Assembly: GCF_020283565.1 (NCBI RefSeq)
Contig: NC_060063.1
Location: 37,038,635 to 37,102,634, forward strand
DNA: 64,000 nt
Source: Trifolium pratense
Lineage: Eukaryota; Streptophyta; Magnoliopsida; Fabales; Fabaceae
Direction of reading: 5' to 3'
Shown piece after piece: positions 52,199-63,751 of the stretch. A program made the translations under genes and the position numbers. The first letter of the stretch is position 1. Each line of letters starts with the position of its first letter. Under the pieces are notes generated by a model. The model was not told where the DNA came from. It saw only the letters and a program-made list of their open reading frames with translations, and ran no database searches.

Positions 52199-52888
52199 AT
52201 GCAGGAGTCTCTTTCTGCTGGTTCTGCTGCTAGTCCGAATCGATATGTGGATCCTGATATTGAAGAGATTTGGCAACTTTGGAAGAGTGCACATGGTGAA
52301 CAAATAGTGCTGGAAGAAGTGCAACAAGCATTTGAAGTGATTATATTGAGTAAATTAAGTACGAAGGTGGAAAAGTTGATCCAGCAGCAGCAGCAGCAGA
52401 TGCTGCCTCCCTTTCCACCTCCTTACGACCAGCTGCAGATACCGCATATGCAAGAGTCTTCTTCTGCTGTTTCTGTTTCTGCCGCCAGTGCGGGTCAATC
52501 TCAGCAGACTGATATTGAAGAGATGTGGCGACTTTGGAAAAGTAAATATGATCACATAGTGCAGGAAAAAGTGCAACAAGCGGTTCGGGCGTTTATAGAG
52601 AGTATATTACGTAAGGTGGCGGATGAGGTACCACACCAACCAATGTTGATGTCACCAGCGGCAGATGCTGCCTCCCTGTCCACCTCATTATTATCATCCG
52701 CAGATGTTGCCTCCATTTCCACCTCATTACTACCAACAGAAGTACTTGCAGCCTCCTCAGTATCCACCCCAGTACCTGCAAGCTCACTACTACCACCAGT
52801 ACTCGCGGCCTCCTCAGTACCAGTATCATCTACCTCCTTACCTTCATCAGTATCTGCAACAACAGTACTACCGGCCAGAGATGACTGA
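52199..52888 (+). CDS. Repeat-module hypothetical protein, copy 2 (exons lost)
   Basis: 229 codons from ATG 52199, parallel to the large exon of copy 1 (MQESLSAGSAASPNRYVDPD; QESSSAVSVSAASAGQSQQ). Module 1 contains QQQQQQMLPPFPPPYDQLQI. The upstream small exon survives at about 52047-52085 (ESPDDESDEDE with donor GTGAGT), but its acceptor and first codons are deleted. The second small exon and the long intron are missing too, so the large exon now follows without an acceptor. Translation could begin only at the internal ATG. It is probably a pseudogene, though the frame itself is open. Confidence 0.45.
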   Translation: MQESLSAGSAASPNRYVDPDIEEIWQLWKSAHGEQIVLEEVQQAFEVIILSKLSTKVEKLIQQQQQQMLPPFPPPYDQLQIPHMQESSSAVSVSAASAGQSQQTDIEEMWRLWKSKYDHIVQEKVQQAVRAFIESILRKVADEVPHQPMLMSPAADAASLSTSLLSSADVASISTSLLPTEVLAASSVSTPVPASSLLPPVLAASSVPVSSTSLPSSVSATTVLPARDD

Positions 52889-53292
52889 GTATCTCCTTGG
52901 AGGACAAGTTGTGAAAAGCCAGAATCTGTCTCAGTGGTATTGTGTGTCAACTTTTTGTCTTCAGTAATTTTCTGGGATTTATTTAATCTTATGTTTACTT
53001 CTTTGTTATGTATCATGGCGGATTGAAAAATGTTTGTTAGATCTAATAACATTTGCCATATCTTTATTTCCATCAAGTTATAGTGTTAATTCTGTGCAAG
53101 TATGGCAAAATACATAAAGAGAATGTTGCCAGATTATCTCAAAGAAAGATCCAATGTTACAATGCTTATGATAAGCTCAATTATTCAGAAGCACCAAATT
53201 AGTATATGCCCGAGCCCGATATCTTTTTGTAGTAGTTAGAACTAATGAACTATAACCAATGCTACATTATGTTATGAACAAACTGGTGAATG

Positions 53293-53477
53293 AAAGGATT
53301 ATGCAGGAAGTATAACAATTTCAGTAACTAACTCTACTTGCTATTACTTTTATCAATATTCTCTGCCTTTATTCCTTAGCAATTGGTTACATATATAGTA
53401 CTATCTAGTACGAATCCCTAAGGGTACAATAGTACATATTCCAATCATGAGATAATCATTGCTAACTGACTGTGACA
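53293..53477 (-). repeat. Possible short 3' LTR of the gypsy element
   Basis: On the minus strand a TGTCACAGTCAG start follows 36 bases after the pol stop codon, and a CA end lies near 53303 or 53293. This would be a 175-185 bp LTR. No partner LTR or target duplication is available to test it. Confidence 0.3.
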
Positions 53478-53512
53478 TCATCATTAGGCAGGATAGTATC
53501 TAGAATACTCCT

Positions 53513-56005
53513 TCACTTCTTTCCCTTCTTCTTGCGTTGACCAGTGACAAATCCATCCAAGTGTTTGGGCTTCACAATTGTTCTCTTGGGCCTTGATGTT
53601 GATCCACTTTCTATATCATTACTCATAACATCTCCCGGATCATCTAGACACACCTTGTCCTCAAGGTTGAATTCTGGGTAAGTAGTGCAAATGTCTTCAT
53701 AATCTTCCCAAGTAGCATCTTCTGGAAACAGCCCTTTCCATTGAATTAGAACCTGTGTAGTTCCAGCTGAGCTTTCTTCTTTCCAATCTAACACTGCCAG
53801 TGGTTGTATTACAGGTCCGTTACCATATGTTTCTATTGGCATCTCCAATGGTTCAGCAGTCGAATCAAAGCATGGTTTGAGTAGTGAAGCGTGGAACACG
53901 GGATGTATTTTACTAGCTGATGGTAGATCTAGCTTGAAAGCCACCTCTCCAATGGCTTGAGTTATCTTATAAGGCCCATAGAAGCGCTTTGATAGCTTAT
54001 GAATGCGCCTTCCCGCCACTGAATTTTGTCTGTAAGGCCTCAGCTTAACAAAAACTAAGTCTCCTTCCTTGAACTTATGAGGAATACGTTTCTGATCAGC
54101 AATCTCTTTCATAGTTTCCTGAGCTTTCAGCAGTTTTTGTTTGAGTATCTGCAGTATTTCATCACGCTCTACTAGAGTAGCTTCTACTGCTTGTAATGCG
54201 GTGGACCCTGGTACATAATCCACAAGAGCTGGTGGAGCACGTCCATACACCACTTGAAATGGAGAGAATCCTGTCGAAGTGTGTACTGCAGTATTATAGT
54301 GCCATTCAGCCCAATGAAGGAATGAGCCCCATTTTCTTGGTTGATCATGAACAAAGCATCTCAAGTACTGCTGCAATACTTTGTTTACTATTTCAGTTTG
54401 GCCATCGCTTTGAGGATGATAGGCTGAAGACATCCTTAGCTTAGTTCCACTCAAGCGAAATAGTTCCTTCCAAAATTGGCTGAGAAAGATAGCATCTCTA
54501 TCTGAAACGATGCTCCTCGGCATACCATGTAGTTTGCATACCATGCTAGCAAACAACTCAGCTACCCGAACTGCAGTGAATTGAGTTGGAAGTGTGCCAA
54601 AGTGTGCAGCCTTTGACAATCTATCCACCACTACTAGTATGACGGAGTGTGTTTGGTAAGAGGGAAGCCCTACAATGAAATCAAGGGATATGTCCTCCCA
54701 AACTCGTTCTGGAATTGGAAGAGGTTGTAGCAACCCATAAGGAGAGTGTGTGGCAGGTTTTGTTTGCTGACAAATTCCGCAAGCTCTAACGAATTCAGTC
54801 ACATCCTTGCGCATACCATGCCAAAACACATTTTCCTGTAACCGGCCAAACGTTCTATGAATCCCACTGTGACCACCCACCGGAGACGAGTGAAATTCTT
54901 CCAATAATGCTTGCTTGAAAGGAGAATTTGCTGGAACAAATAATTTTCCTTTGACAAACAACAACCCATCTAATATCTCATAGTGAGAAAACTCTTCAGG
55001 ATGTTGCTGAACTTGAATCAGTAACTGTTGAAATTCCTCATCTGAAGTCACTTGTTCTTTGAATTTAGTAAGAAACTCAAAATGAGGTACAGTAATAAGC
55101 AAGCATTGGACCCTGGATAGGGCATCAGCAACCCTATTTTGTGCTCCTGGCTTGTATACAATCTCATACGAATAACCCAACAATTTTGCCAAATAAAACT
55201 GTTGCTCAGGTGTTTGAATTACCTGAGTCATCAGTTCACGCAAACTCCTCTGGTCCGTATGGATGACAAACGTGGTACCCAGCAAATATGTTCGCCATTT
55301 CTTTACTGCAGAAGTAATGGCGCATAACTCACGCACATATGTCGAAGCTTGTAATAGACGGGGACAAAACTCCTTGCTGTAGTAACAGATAGGGTGGTTG
55401 CCCTGAATCAACACAGCCCCCATGCCACTTCCTGACGCATCTGTCTCAACAATGAAAGATTCAGCAAAGTTTGGTAGTCCCAGGACCGGTGCAGTACTCA
55501 TAGCTTGTTTCAAGGCTTCAAATGCCGCTTGGGCTTGCTCGGTCCACTGAAACGCATCGTGTTTAAGCAGCGTAGTAAGAGGTGCTGAAATGGATGAATA
55601 GTGCTTGACAAACTTGCGATAAAACCCAGTCAATCCCAAAAATCCACGAAGTTGTTTCACATTGCAAGGAGTCGGCCAATCAACCATTGCACTAATCTTA
55701 GAAGGATCAGGCCCAACTCCATCAGCAGATACAATATGGCCCAGATAATCAATAGAATTTTGTGCAAACATACATTTCGACCGTTTCAAGCAAAATTCAT
55801 TATCTTTCAGACATTGTAACACAGTGGTCAAGTGTTGTAGGTGAGTCTCAAGTGTAGGACTGTAAATCAAGATGTCATCGAAAAACACTATAACAAAACG
55901 GCGGAGAAATGGTGCAAAAATAAGATTCATGGTGGCCTGAAATGTAGATGGCGCATTACATAGACCAAAGGGCATTACCAGGAATTCATAGTGACCTTGA
56001 TGTGT
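53513..56005 (-). pseudogene. Chromodomain Ty3/gypsy pol, 3' half only
   Basis: About 830 codons in one open frame, entering at 56005 in the middle of reverse transcriptase. RT: THQGHYEFLVMPFGLCNAPS and the catalytic FFDDILIYS. RNase H: PNFAESFIVETDASGSGMGA. Integrase: zinc finger with GGHSGIHRTFGRL and CGICQQTK; core ISLDFIVGLP, IVSDRDAIFL and YHPQSDGQTEIVNK. C-terminus: SKRFYGPYKI, HPVFHASLLKP and a chromodomain (TQVLIQWKGLFPEDATWEDY), placing it among chromoviruses. Gag, protease and the first half of RT are missing, replaced by the truncated Copia LTR. The ORF's first ~14 codons (to 56047) are read through from that LTR. There are no stops in the remaining part, so the truncation is recent. 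Confidence 0.9.
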
Positions 56006-56642
56006 GCAGAGCAAAATAATAACAACGTTAAAATAAATATCAGACACCGAAATTTTACGTGGAAAATCCTCTCAATGTAAGAGAATAAAAAACCACGGGC
56101 AAAGCCAGATAAATCTTCCACTATAAATCAATAATGGGTACACAATAGTCTTCTAGTAAATACTAGGAATACCAATAATCATCACCTAAAGGTGGAATCA
56201 AACAACAACTCAACTTCCACACAAGTGGGTAAACTAACACAACCTAGAGAGAGATTTAAACAACTAGTAAAAACTAGCTAGATGATAGAAACCACTTACT
56301 AAAGTTGTAGCACAAACAAAGTAACTTTGCTACACACTCTTTATCACCTGGAACCAAGAAAATCTCTTCTCTGCTCCTGAAGCTCTCAGTCTCGTTACGG
56401 CTACTGTTGTGTTGTTATATAACACTCACGCTACAGTGTTATATACCACACATATATATATATGTTTTTCTTAAATTAGGGATTAAGAAATCCTTTTTCC
56501 TTCTCACGTGACAATGTCACATGGCACACCATGGGCCAAGCCCATTAGCTTCTAACACCTCCCCTTTTATTCTTTCTTTTCTTTTTATTTATTTTTCTTA
56601 TAATTGGTGTGGGCCCCACTTGGGGAGTGAACCCACCCAACA
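56006..56642 (-). repeat. 3' LTR of the Copia element, U5-truncated
   Basis: On the minus strand it starts TGTTGGGTGGGTTCACTCC at 56642 and breaks off at GCTCTGC (56006), against the full 5' LTR, which continues 95 bp further to CCCCAACA. Confidence 0.85.
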
Positions 56643-56659
56643 AATCTCCCCCTCACGAC

Positions 56660-57841
56660 TCAAGTGGGGAGGGATCGTTCTACCTTGGTAGCCTTCTTTG
56701 GTGCTCTTTTGCCCTTAGGCAATTTCACCAACTTGAATGTATTTTTCTCATGCAAGGAACTTCTCTCTTCTTGCATGGCTTCAAACCACTTTTCTTTATC
56801 AACATCTGTTATAATCTCTTGGTAGTAATCTGTCTCTCCACTATCAGTGACTGTTACATAATCTTTTGGAGGATATCTCTGAGAAACTTGACGCTCTCTA
56901 CTTGACCTTCTCAACTCAGGTTCAACCGATGGCTCAGGAGGCTCCTCTTCAACTGGCTCATCATGATCATGTGTGTGATCATCAGTTACATTCTCATTAT
57001 CTACCTGTACATCTCCCCCATCAACAAGAGTTCCACTGGGAGGTTTGGGCACAACATCAATGTAACTTCTAGCATCAGATTTCTGTTTCTCAGCTTTCTC
57101 AAAGTCTTCAATGGTCTGGTCTTCGAGGAATTTGACATCTCGGCTTCTAACAATTTTCTTATTAACAGGGTCCCACAATCTATAGCCAAACTGTTCATTT
57201 CCATAACCCATGAACAAACACTGCTTTGATTTCTTATCAAGCTTGGATCTTTCATCTCTTGGAATGTGAACAAAAGCTCTGCAGCCAAACACTCTCAAAT
57301 AACCATAAGAGACATTTTTCCCTGTCCAAACTCTATTTGGAACATCACCATCAAGTGGAATAGAAGGAGAAAGGTTGATCAAATCCACTGCAGTCTTCAT
57401 TGCTTCACCCCAAAAGGCTTTCAACAACTTTGAATGAGAGAGCATACACCTACCCCTTTCATTAATGGTACGATTCATTCTCTCTGCAACTCCGTTGTGT
57501 TGAGGAGTCTTTGGAACTGTCTTCTCAAGCTTGATACCATGCTCTTTGCAATACTCTTCAAATGGACCTCTGTATTCACCACCATTGTCTGCTCGAATAC
57601 ACTTCAGTTTCCTTCCTGTTTCTCTTTCAACACTTGCATGTAATTGCTTAAAAGTACCTAGTACCTGGTCTTTAGATTTCAAAACAAAAGCCCACACTTT
57701 TCTAGAGTGGTCATCAATAAAAGTAACAAAATATAAAGCACCACCAAGAGATTTACTATCCATCATGCAAACATCAGTGTGAATTAAATCTAAAATATTC
57801 TGCCTCCTATGAGGACCAGAACTACGAAAGGAAACTCTATG
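56660..57841 (-). pseudogene. Copia integrase core and start of RT
   Basis: 368-codon frame 56660-57766, with an upstream in-frame part to 57841 after a stop in IHTDVCMMD context. Integrase: FVTFIDDHSRKVWAFV, CIRADNGGEYRGPFEEY, KTPQHNGVAERMNRTINERG; then GKNVSYGYLRVFGCRAF and FLGYG-like FMGYGNEQFGYRLWD. It ends at the pre-RT linker (MQEERSSLHEKNTFKLV, then LPKGKRAPK), where RT should begin. The remaining codons run into the polypurine tract (GAGGGGGAGA). The TAA at about 57840 separates it from the protease frame. Confidence 0.8.
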
Positions 57842-58374
57842 TTATTTACCAGAAAAACAATGAGTGCAAATTTTTAAAGGTGTACCTTTTACCGGAAGAA
57901 AATTTTTCTTCGCAAGAATGCTGAGTCCTTTCTGACTCAGATGACCAAGGCGTGTATGCCACAAATCAGTCGATACATCTTCAACTGCGTTCACCTCCTC
58001 CTTGCACAACTTTACAGGCATCCTGTAAAGACTCGTGGGACTTTGCTCCTTTGCTACCACTAAGGAACCTTTGGTGATCTTACATATTCCATCATCACCA
58101 AAGTAAGTGTGATAGCCCTCAATATCTAAGGCTTTGACTGAAATCACGTTTAGACGGATATCTGGAACATGTCTAACATTCTTCAACTGAAGCTTGCAAC
58201 CAATACTAGTTTCAACCGAAACATCTCCCATACCAACAATTTTACAAACTCCCTCATTTCCCATTTTTACCGTACCAAAGTCACCAATGGTATAAGATGA
58301 GAAGAAATCGCTCCTAGGAGTAACATGGTATGAGGCACCCGAATCAATAATCCAAGTTGAATCATGGCTGGCAA
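57842..58374 (-). pseudogene. Copia protease and integrase zinc region
   Basis: The upstream part (58265-58374) reads DSTWIIDSGASYHVTPRSD, the aspartic protease DSG motif. The open frame from 58264 continues with VRHVPDIRLNVISVKAL and the integrase zinc motif WHTRLGHLSQKGLSILAK...CTHCFSGK, ending in TAA at 57842. It is separated from gag by a frameshift near 58378 and from the integrase core by that stop. Confidence 0.75.
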
Positions 58375-58377
58375 GAT

Positions 58378-59271
58378 TTATGGAATCATCATCATCACAA
58401 ATAATGTAGACATCGGTACACTATCATGTGCAACTGCAGAAGTGTCTTTATCACTTTCATTCTCACTATCATCGTATCTTTCCCTTAGTTGATCTCTCTT
58501 GAGCAATCTGCAATATTTCTTTATATGTCCCTCCCTGTTACAATAAAAACAAGTAAATTCTTTTCTGGCTTTTGACTTGCTGCGCCTCTCAGATTTATCA
58601 TGCTTATGGAAATTTTTACTTTGGCTTCTCCCCCGTGACTCTGTAACAAGAGCTTCTGACTGAGTAGGAGAACCAATCAAACCACGCTCTTTTCTTCGAG
58701 CCTCTTCATTAAGCATGCTCTCTTTAACTGTTGACATTACCAGCTTCCCACTTGGAGCTGAGTTTGTCAGTGTCACAACAAGAACATCCCAGTTGTCAGG
58801 CAAAGAACTGAGCAATAATAAAGCTTGCAACTCATCATCCAGCTTAATATCAGTAGCTGTCAACTGATTCACCATGTTCTGAAACACACTCATATGCTCT
58901 GCCATTGACTCACCATCTTTATACTTCATGTTAACCAGCTTTCGAATCAAACATGCCTTATTCTGCACATTCTTCCGTTCATACAATTCTTTCAATTTAT
59001 TCCACATTGTATGACCATTCGTTTCAGCTTCAACATGAGGATACACACTTAAATCAAGCCACTGCCTGATAATAGCCACTGCTTTTCTATTCATCTTCTT
59101 CCAATCAGTATCTGAAGTATCCTTCGATCTAACACTTTCACCCTCAATGGGATCATACAAATCTTTTGTATATAGCAAATCTTCCATGAGAGTCTTCCAA
59201 AGTGTGTAATTGGAAGAGTTCAGCTTAATCATATTCAGCTCTGAATTTTTCTCCATTTTAAAATTGCACAA
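58378..59271 (-). pseudogene. Copia gag
   Basis: 297 codons beginning MCNFKMEKNSELNMIKLN. UBN2-type gag: NYTLWKTLMEDLLYTKDLY, WLDLSVYPHVEAETNG, ADHM-like AEHMSVFQNMVNQL, then LLSSLPDNWDVLVVTL. Zinc knuckle CFYCNREGHIKKYC at about residue 240. The frame ends in a shifted tail (STLFVMMMIP) where the protease should continue, so a one-base lesion lies near 58380-58400. Confidence 0.8.
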
Positions 59272-59287
59272 AACAAATCAACCAAAG

Positions 59288-59300
59288 CTCTAGATACCAC
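59288..59300 (-). other. Copia primer binding site
   Basis: TGGTATCTAGAGC on the minus strand just inside the 5' LTR, matching initiator tRNA-Met with one extra base compared with TGGTATCAGAGC. Confidence 0.75.
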
Positions 59301-59302
59301 TT

Positions 59303-60034
59303 TGTTGGGGAAACCAGACTAAATAGTCTCTTTAAAATGCGGAATTAACTCTCCCAACCACTTGTGCAATTAAATGGGCAACCAGAAAATTCCAAAAGCA
59401 GAGCAAAATAATAACAACGTTAAAATAAATATCAGACACCGAAATTTTACGTGGAAAATCCTCTCAATGTGAGAGAATAAAAAACCACAGGCAAAGCCAG
59501 ATAAATCTTCCACTATAAATCAATAATAGGTACACAATAGTCTTCTAGTAAATACTAGGAATACCAATAATCATCACCTAAAGGTGGAATCAAACAACAA
59601 CTCAACTTCCACACAAGTGGGTAAACTAACACAACCTAGAGAGAGATTTAAACAACTAGTAAAAACTAGCTAGATGATAGAAACCACTTACTAAAGTTGT
59701 AGCACAAACAAAGTAACTTTGCTACACACTCTTTATCACCTGGAACCAAGAAAATCTCTTCTCTGCTCCCGAAGCTCTCTGTCTCGTTACGGCTACTGTT
59801 GTGTTGTTATATAACACTCACGCTACAGTGTTATATACCACACACATATATATATGTGTTTCTTAAATTAGGGATTAAGAAATCCTTTTTCCTTCTCACG
59901 TGACAATGTCACATGGCACACCATGGGCCAAGCTCATTAACTTCTAACACCTCCCCTTTTATTCTTTCTTTTCTTTTTATTTATTTTTCTTATAATTGGT
60001 ATGGGCCCCACTTGGGGAGTGAACCCACCCAACA
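59303..60034 (-). repeat. 5' LTR of the Copia element
   Basis: 732 bp. On the minus strand it starts TGTTGGGTGGG and ends TTTCCCCAACA. It carries TATATATATGTG at about 59846-59857, a candidate TATA region. Confidence 0.85.
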
Positions 60035-61440
60035 CTATCCAAATTGATTTTGGCTGAAGCCGAAAATCAAAGCTTTCACCGCAAATGAATTGATTTTGAG
60101 TCTGAACAGAAATATAACTTTTTACCGTTACCTTGAATTGTCCTTATAATCCATTTATATATCTTTTCACTATATACCTTGAATTGTCCTAAAACAGGAA
60201 CATTTGTGGACTACTGTTGTGCTATGAGGGGGTAATACCGACATTTCCTTAGTATCTTATTTTGATCGATATACATGATATGATTGCTTGTGCCTAAGTT
60301 CTGATATGTGGAGAGGGGAAGAATAAGCCAAATGAATCAAACAGTTCTCAAAAGAATTTGGTGGTGTGCTTGTCTTGTCGAGATATGGCTAAGGCAGCTT
60401 GGTATCTTTCCCCCAATTCTAAAGTAGACAAATGAAGATTTTACATGATTTGTCAATCATATTTGTGCAAGTATGAAAACTAGAATGAAGTTCTCTAGAA
60501 TGACAATTATTGGAAAGCACATGGTTTTGTTTGTTCTTTGGCTTAACTCATGACTTTGACATTATCAGATGAACTGCCCAACATAACTACAGTGCTACAT
60601 ACAATAATGTGGGATGTCATAGGACAAAAATCAATCTCGAAGACTTAAGAGTGCTCATGTCAGATGACACAAGTCTCTTTTAACTTAGCCAAAATTATGT
60701 GTTTGATGCCTGTGGTTTGGATATTCAGTAGCGTTAAACCTCTTAGAAAACGTTTGTAATCCATTTGAGTCCCACAATACTCGATGATATGTAATGACTT
60801 GAAGTCATCATCGACAAACAAACATTTTGCAAAAACGTGATAATTAGATTTCAAAGTCCCTATCAAACATAGGTTTAGGTTTGCTCCATTTACTATCATT
60901 CCATTTATTGTCCATTTAGAAGAAAGATGTCCACAAGTGAAAATTAAGAGATCCACTTTTAATGGGTTTCACTAATTTTCACTTATGTCTACCTCTATCC
61001 TAAATGAAAAACAAAAGGATGAGTGGTTAATGGAGCAAACCTAAATTCATAAAACGCTCCACAAACGGTCAAATTCATCATTGTAGACCGTGCAAAGCTA
61101 CCTCACAGACTCTCCGTCTACTTTCCCTTATCTACTTCCACAAATGGTGGTTGGTTTGGTACATTATTTTCAATTGGTGTTAATTTGGTATTACTTTTTT
61201 GAAAAGGTGGCAATTTGGAAAAATCAATCTCGAAGCGATTGATACATACATAAAAACGGCAATAGTTAATATGCATGGTGCATAAGTTATTCACAGCCAT
61301 CAGATGATTTTACACGTGTAATAATCATAACTGAAGAACTTTCTATTTTTGTTTGCTCAATTTAGGCCACATTTTATATGCGATTCGATCACCGATTTCG
61401 AAAACTAATACCGGAAACATTCATAAAATCGAACGACGAT
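60035..61440. other. Spacer without supported gene
   Basis: No gene or element identified. The stretch 60140-60200 (TATATATCTTTTCACTATAT, then CCTTGAATTGTCC) resembles 37115-37150 downstream of F-box copy 1. The F-box block therefore probably once extended here and was interrupted by the gypsy/Copia cluster. The 98-codon minus frame at 60660-60956 has no recognisable motif. Confidence 0.5.
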
Positions 61441-61640
61441 CAAAACAGTATAAAGAACGTCGAGTTTAGTTGATTATTGAGGGAGAACAAACCGGGTCGA
61501 TGAACCGGGTCGTCGCGACCCGTTTCTGCAGAAAATGGGTGAGGAAGATGATGAGCAGTGACGCGCCTCCACGCCCACTTTCATTGGCGGCGCGTGGGGG
61601 CGCGTGCGGTGCCAAGGAAACTCCAAATATTTTTATTGTT
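61441..61640. other. G+C-rich island, possibly LTR-derived
   Basis: A sharp G+C-rich tract with GCGGCGCGTGGGGGCGCGTG and a short palindrome CGGGTCGTCGCGACCCG at 61506-61522, in otherwise AT-rich DNA. It might be the end of an unrecognised LTR. The 61-codon plus frame through it is not supported. Confidence 0.4.
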
Positions 61641-61914
61641 TTTACAGAAAAATAGTAAATAATTTTCTGTGAATTTTGGGACCAGTTAGGTATTTTTCTG
61701 AGACCTGGAACTATTTTTAGTTAATTAAATGAGGTAAATATGCTTTTATAAATATCAGATATTAATAAAATTTTCCCAAAAATTTATTTATGGTATTTTG
61801 AATTATTTGGAACGGTTGGGGATACCTCACTCTCTCCGATTTTATATCGTCTTAAAAATTTAAATTTATTTCACAATTTTTATTAAGTGTTAAATATGTT
61901 TTTGGAGAACAACT

Positions 61915-62495
61915 CTTTGAAACCATTTCACAGCAAAAATGGTTTCATACTGTTATACACTGAAACCATTAGTCTAGTTAAATGGTTCATGGCGTTATAC
62001 ATCGAAACCATTATTATAGTTAAATGGTTTTATATGACCATTAGTGTCAAGATGTTATACACTGAAACCATTAGTCTTGTTAATTGGTTTCAAGATGTTA
62101 TACACTGAAACCATTTGTCTAGTTAAATGGTTTGATACTGTCATATACTGAAATCATTATTATAGTTAAATGGTTTTATATGAGCATTAGTGCCAAGATG
62201 TTATACACTGAAACCATTAGTCCTTTTAATTGGTTTCAAGATGTTATACACTGAAACCATTTGTCTAATTAAATGGTTTCATACTTTTATACAATGAAAC
62301 CATTATTCTAGTTAAATGGTTTTATAGCGTTATACACTGAAACCATTAATCTTGTTATTTGGTTTCAAGATGTTATATACTGAAACCACTAGTCTAGTTA
62401 AATGGTTTCATAGCGTTATACACTGAAACCATTATTTTAGTTAAATGGTTTCATATGGGCATTAGTGTCAAAATGTTATACACTGAAACCATTGT
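61915..62495 (+). repeat. 43/60-bp minisatellite with internal dyads
   Basis: About 12 tandem units beginning GTTATACACTGAAACCATT and continuing AGTCTAGTTAAATGGTTTC. Most units are 43 bp; three are 60 bp because of an added TATGACCATTAGTGTCA-like segment. Each unit contains the inverted pair GAAACCATT / AATGGTTTC, so it can form a small hairpin. Confidence 0.9.
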
Positions 62496-62672
62496 TATTA
62501 AGTAAAACATCATATAACCATTTTACAAAATCATGTTACATAAAGCAAAAAATCATATAAAGCAATTAGGGTTAGTTTAGTTGAAAAAAATTTGGATAGA
62601 ATGCATGAGATATTTGATTCGATCATTTTTTTATTGTAAAGAAAAATTGATATATATATATATATATATATA

Positions 62673-63751
62673 GGGAGTGTATCCGGTGAGAACTGATAAT
62701 TATTGTGAGAAATGAGAACTATTAATAGTAACCATCAGATTTAATTGACGCATCAGATTAAAATCTTCGCACTCACTTAAAATCCATGTGATTCTATTTT
62801 GTGTATATTAAAATATCTTCCTATATATAATTTTTCCTAATTTATTTCTATAATATTTCCTAATTTATTAATACAGCTCCCTCCTTCTTCATCCTTCCCT
62901 TTGAGCATGGTTTCAAATCGTTGTTGGAATTGTTTCACTGTGTTCCTCTGTTGTGTGGTTTCTGCTAGTCTTCTGGTGTTTTTTCTACATTGTTTTCTGC
63001 TTCTTATTGATATTAAACTCTATCTCAGTGGGCTAAATTTTCATGTGATTTCCCCTTACATCTAAATTATCAATTAATTAATTAATTGAAAGATGTTGAT
63101 ATCTCTAACCCCCAACAAACAATCAGTAGTACCAATTATCATGGACCAGGCTCGTCAACAAAATCCCCTAAGCCATAGACTCATAGAGTAACGCAAATGA
63201 ACCATAAATTTATTGCATACTCACTACCAAATGACAGACCAATTGAAAACTACCTTAAGAAAGAAAAGTGATCACATTTGCCAACTGCATATCCTAAAAA
63301 AATGGTATTTTATGATTGGTAGGTACTAATTTATCAAGAGAAATAAAATGATTGGTAGGTACTTGTAATTATATTCAAGGGCAGGAGCCATTATTTTAGT
63401 GCACAATCAGAAGTTAAATGTTTAACATTAGCGTGTAGTAAATCTTAGTGCCAAGGATTAAGTAAATTTTAGTTGATGCAAAATCAGAACATTTTAAGGG
63501 AAGGATGAAGAAGGGGAAGCCAAAAGAGTGATAAGTTTTGGAGGGAGCTGTATTAATAAATTAGTAAATATTATAGAAATAAATTAGGAAAGATTATATA
63601 TAGGAAGATATTTCAATATACACAAAATAGAATCACATGGATTTTAAGTGAGTAGGAAGATTTTAATCTGATGCGTCAATTAAATTTGATGGTTACTATT
63701 AATAGTTCTCATTTCTCACAATAATTATCAGTTCTCACCGGATACACTCCC
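62673..63751. mobile_element. Long-TIR non-autonomous DNA element in (TA)n
   Basis: 1,079 bp with terminal inverted repeats of about 210 bp (GGGAGTGTATCCGGTGAGAA at both ends, only a few mismatches). It is inserted in a TATATA run at 62651-62672 and 63752-63768, which hides the target duplication. The interior (62890-63500) has no transposase and no recognised gene fragment. Long TIRs suggest a Mutator-like origin. Confidence 0.75.

Larger units (their letters stand above)
56006..60034 (-). mobile_element. RT-deleted Ty1/copia element, minus strand
   Basis: 5' LTR 59303-60034 (732 bp), primer site at 59288-59300, gag, protease and integrase frames, then a jump straight to a polypurine tract and the 3' LTR (56006-56642, 637 bp). 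The 3' LTR lacks its last 95 bp (U5 end), where the gypsy pol begins. The 637 shared bases have equal length and about ten substitutions that I could see. RT and RNase H are absent, so it would depend on other elements for copying. No target duplication can be found because the left end is cut. Confidence 0.85.

Noticed and set aside
60660..60956. 98-aa minus-strand protein
   Set aside because: No recognised motif, no core promoter, AT-rich; not distinguishable from chance.
61915..62495. CRISPR-like array
   Set aside because: Units are contiguous and near-identical without unique spacers, and this is plant DNA. It is a minisatellite.
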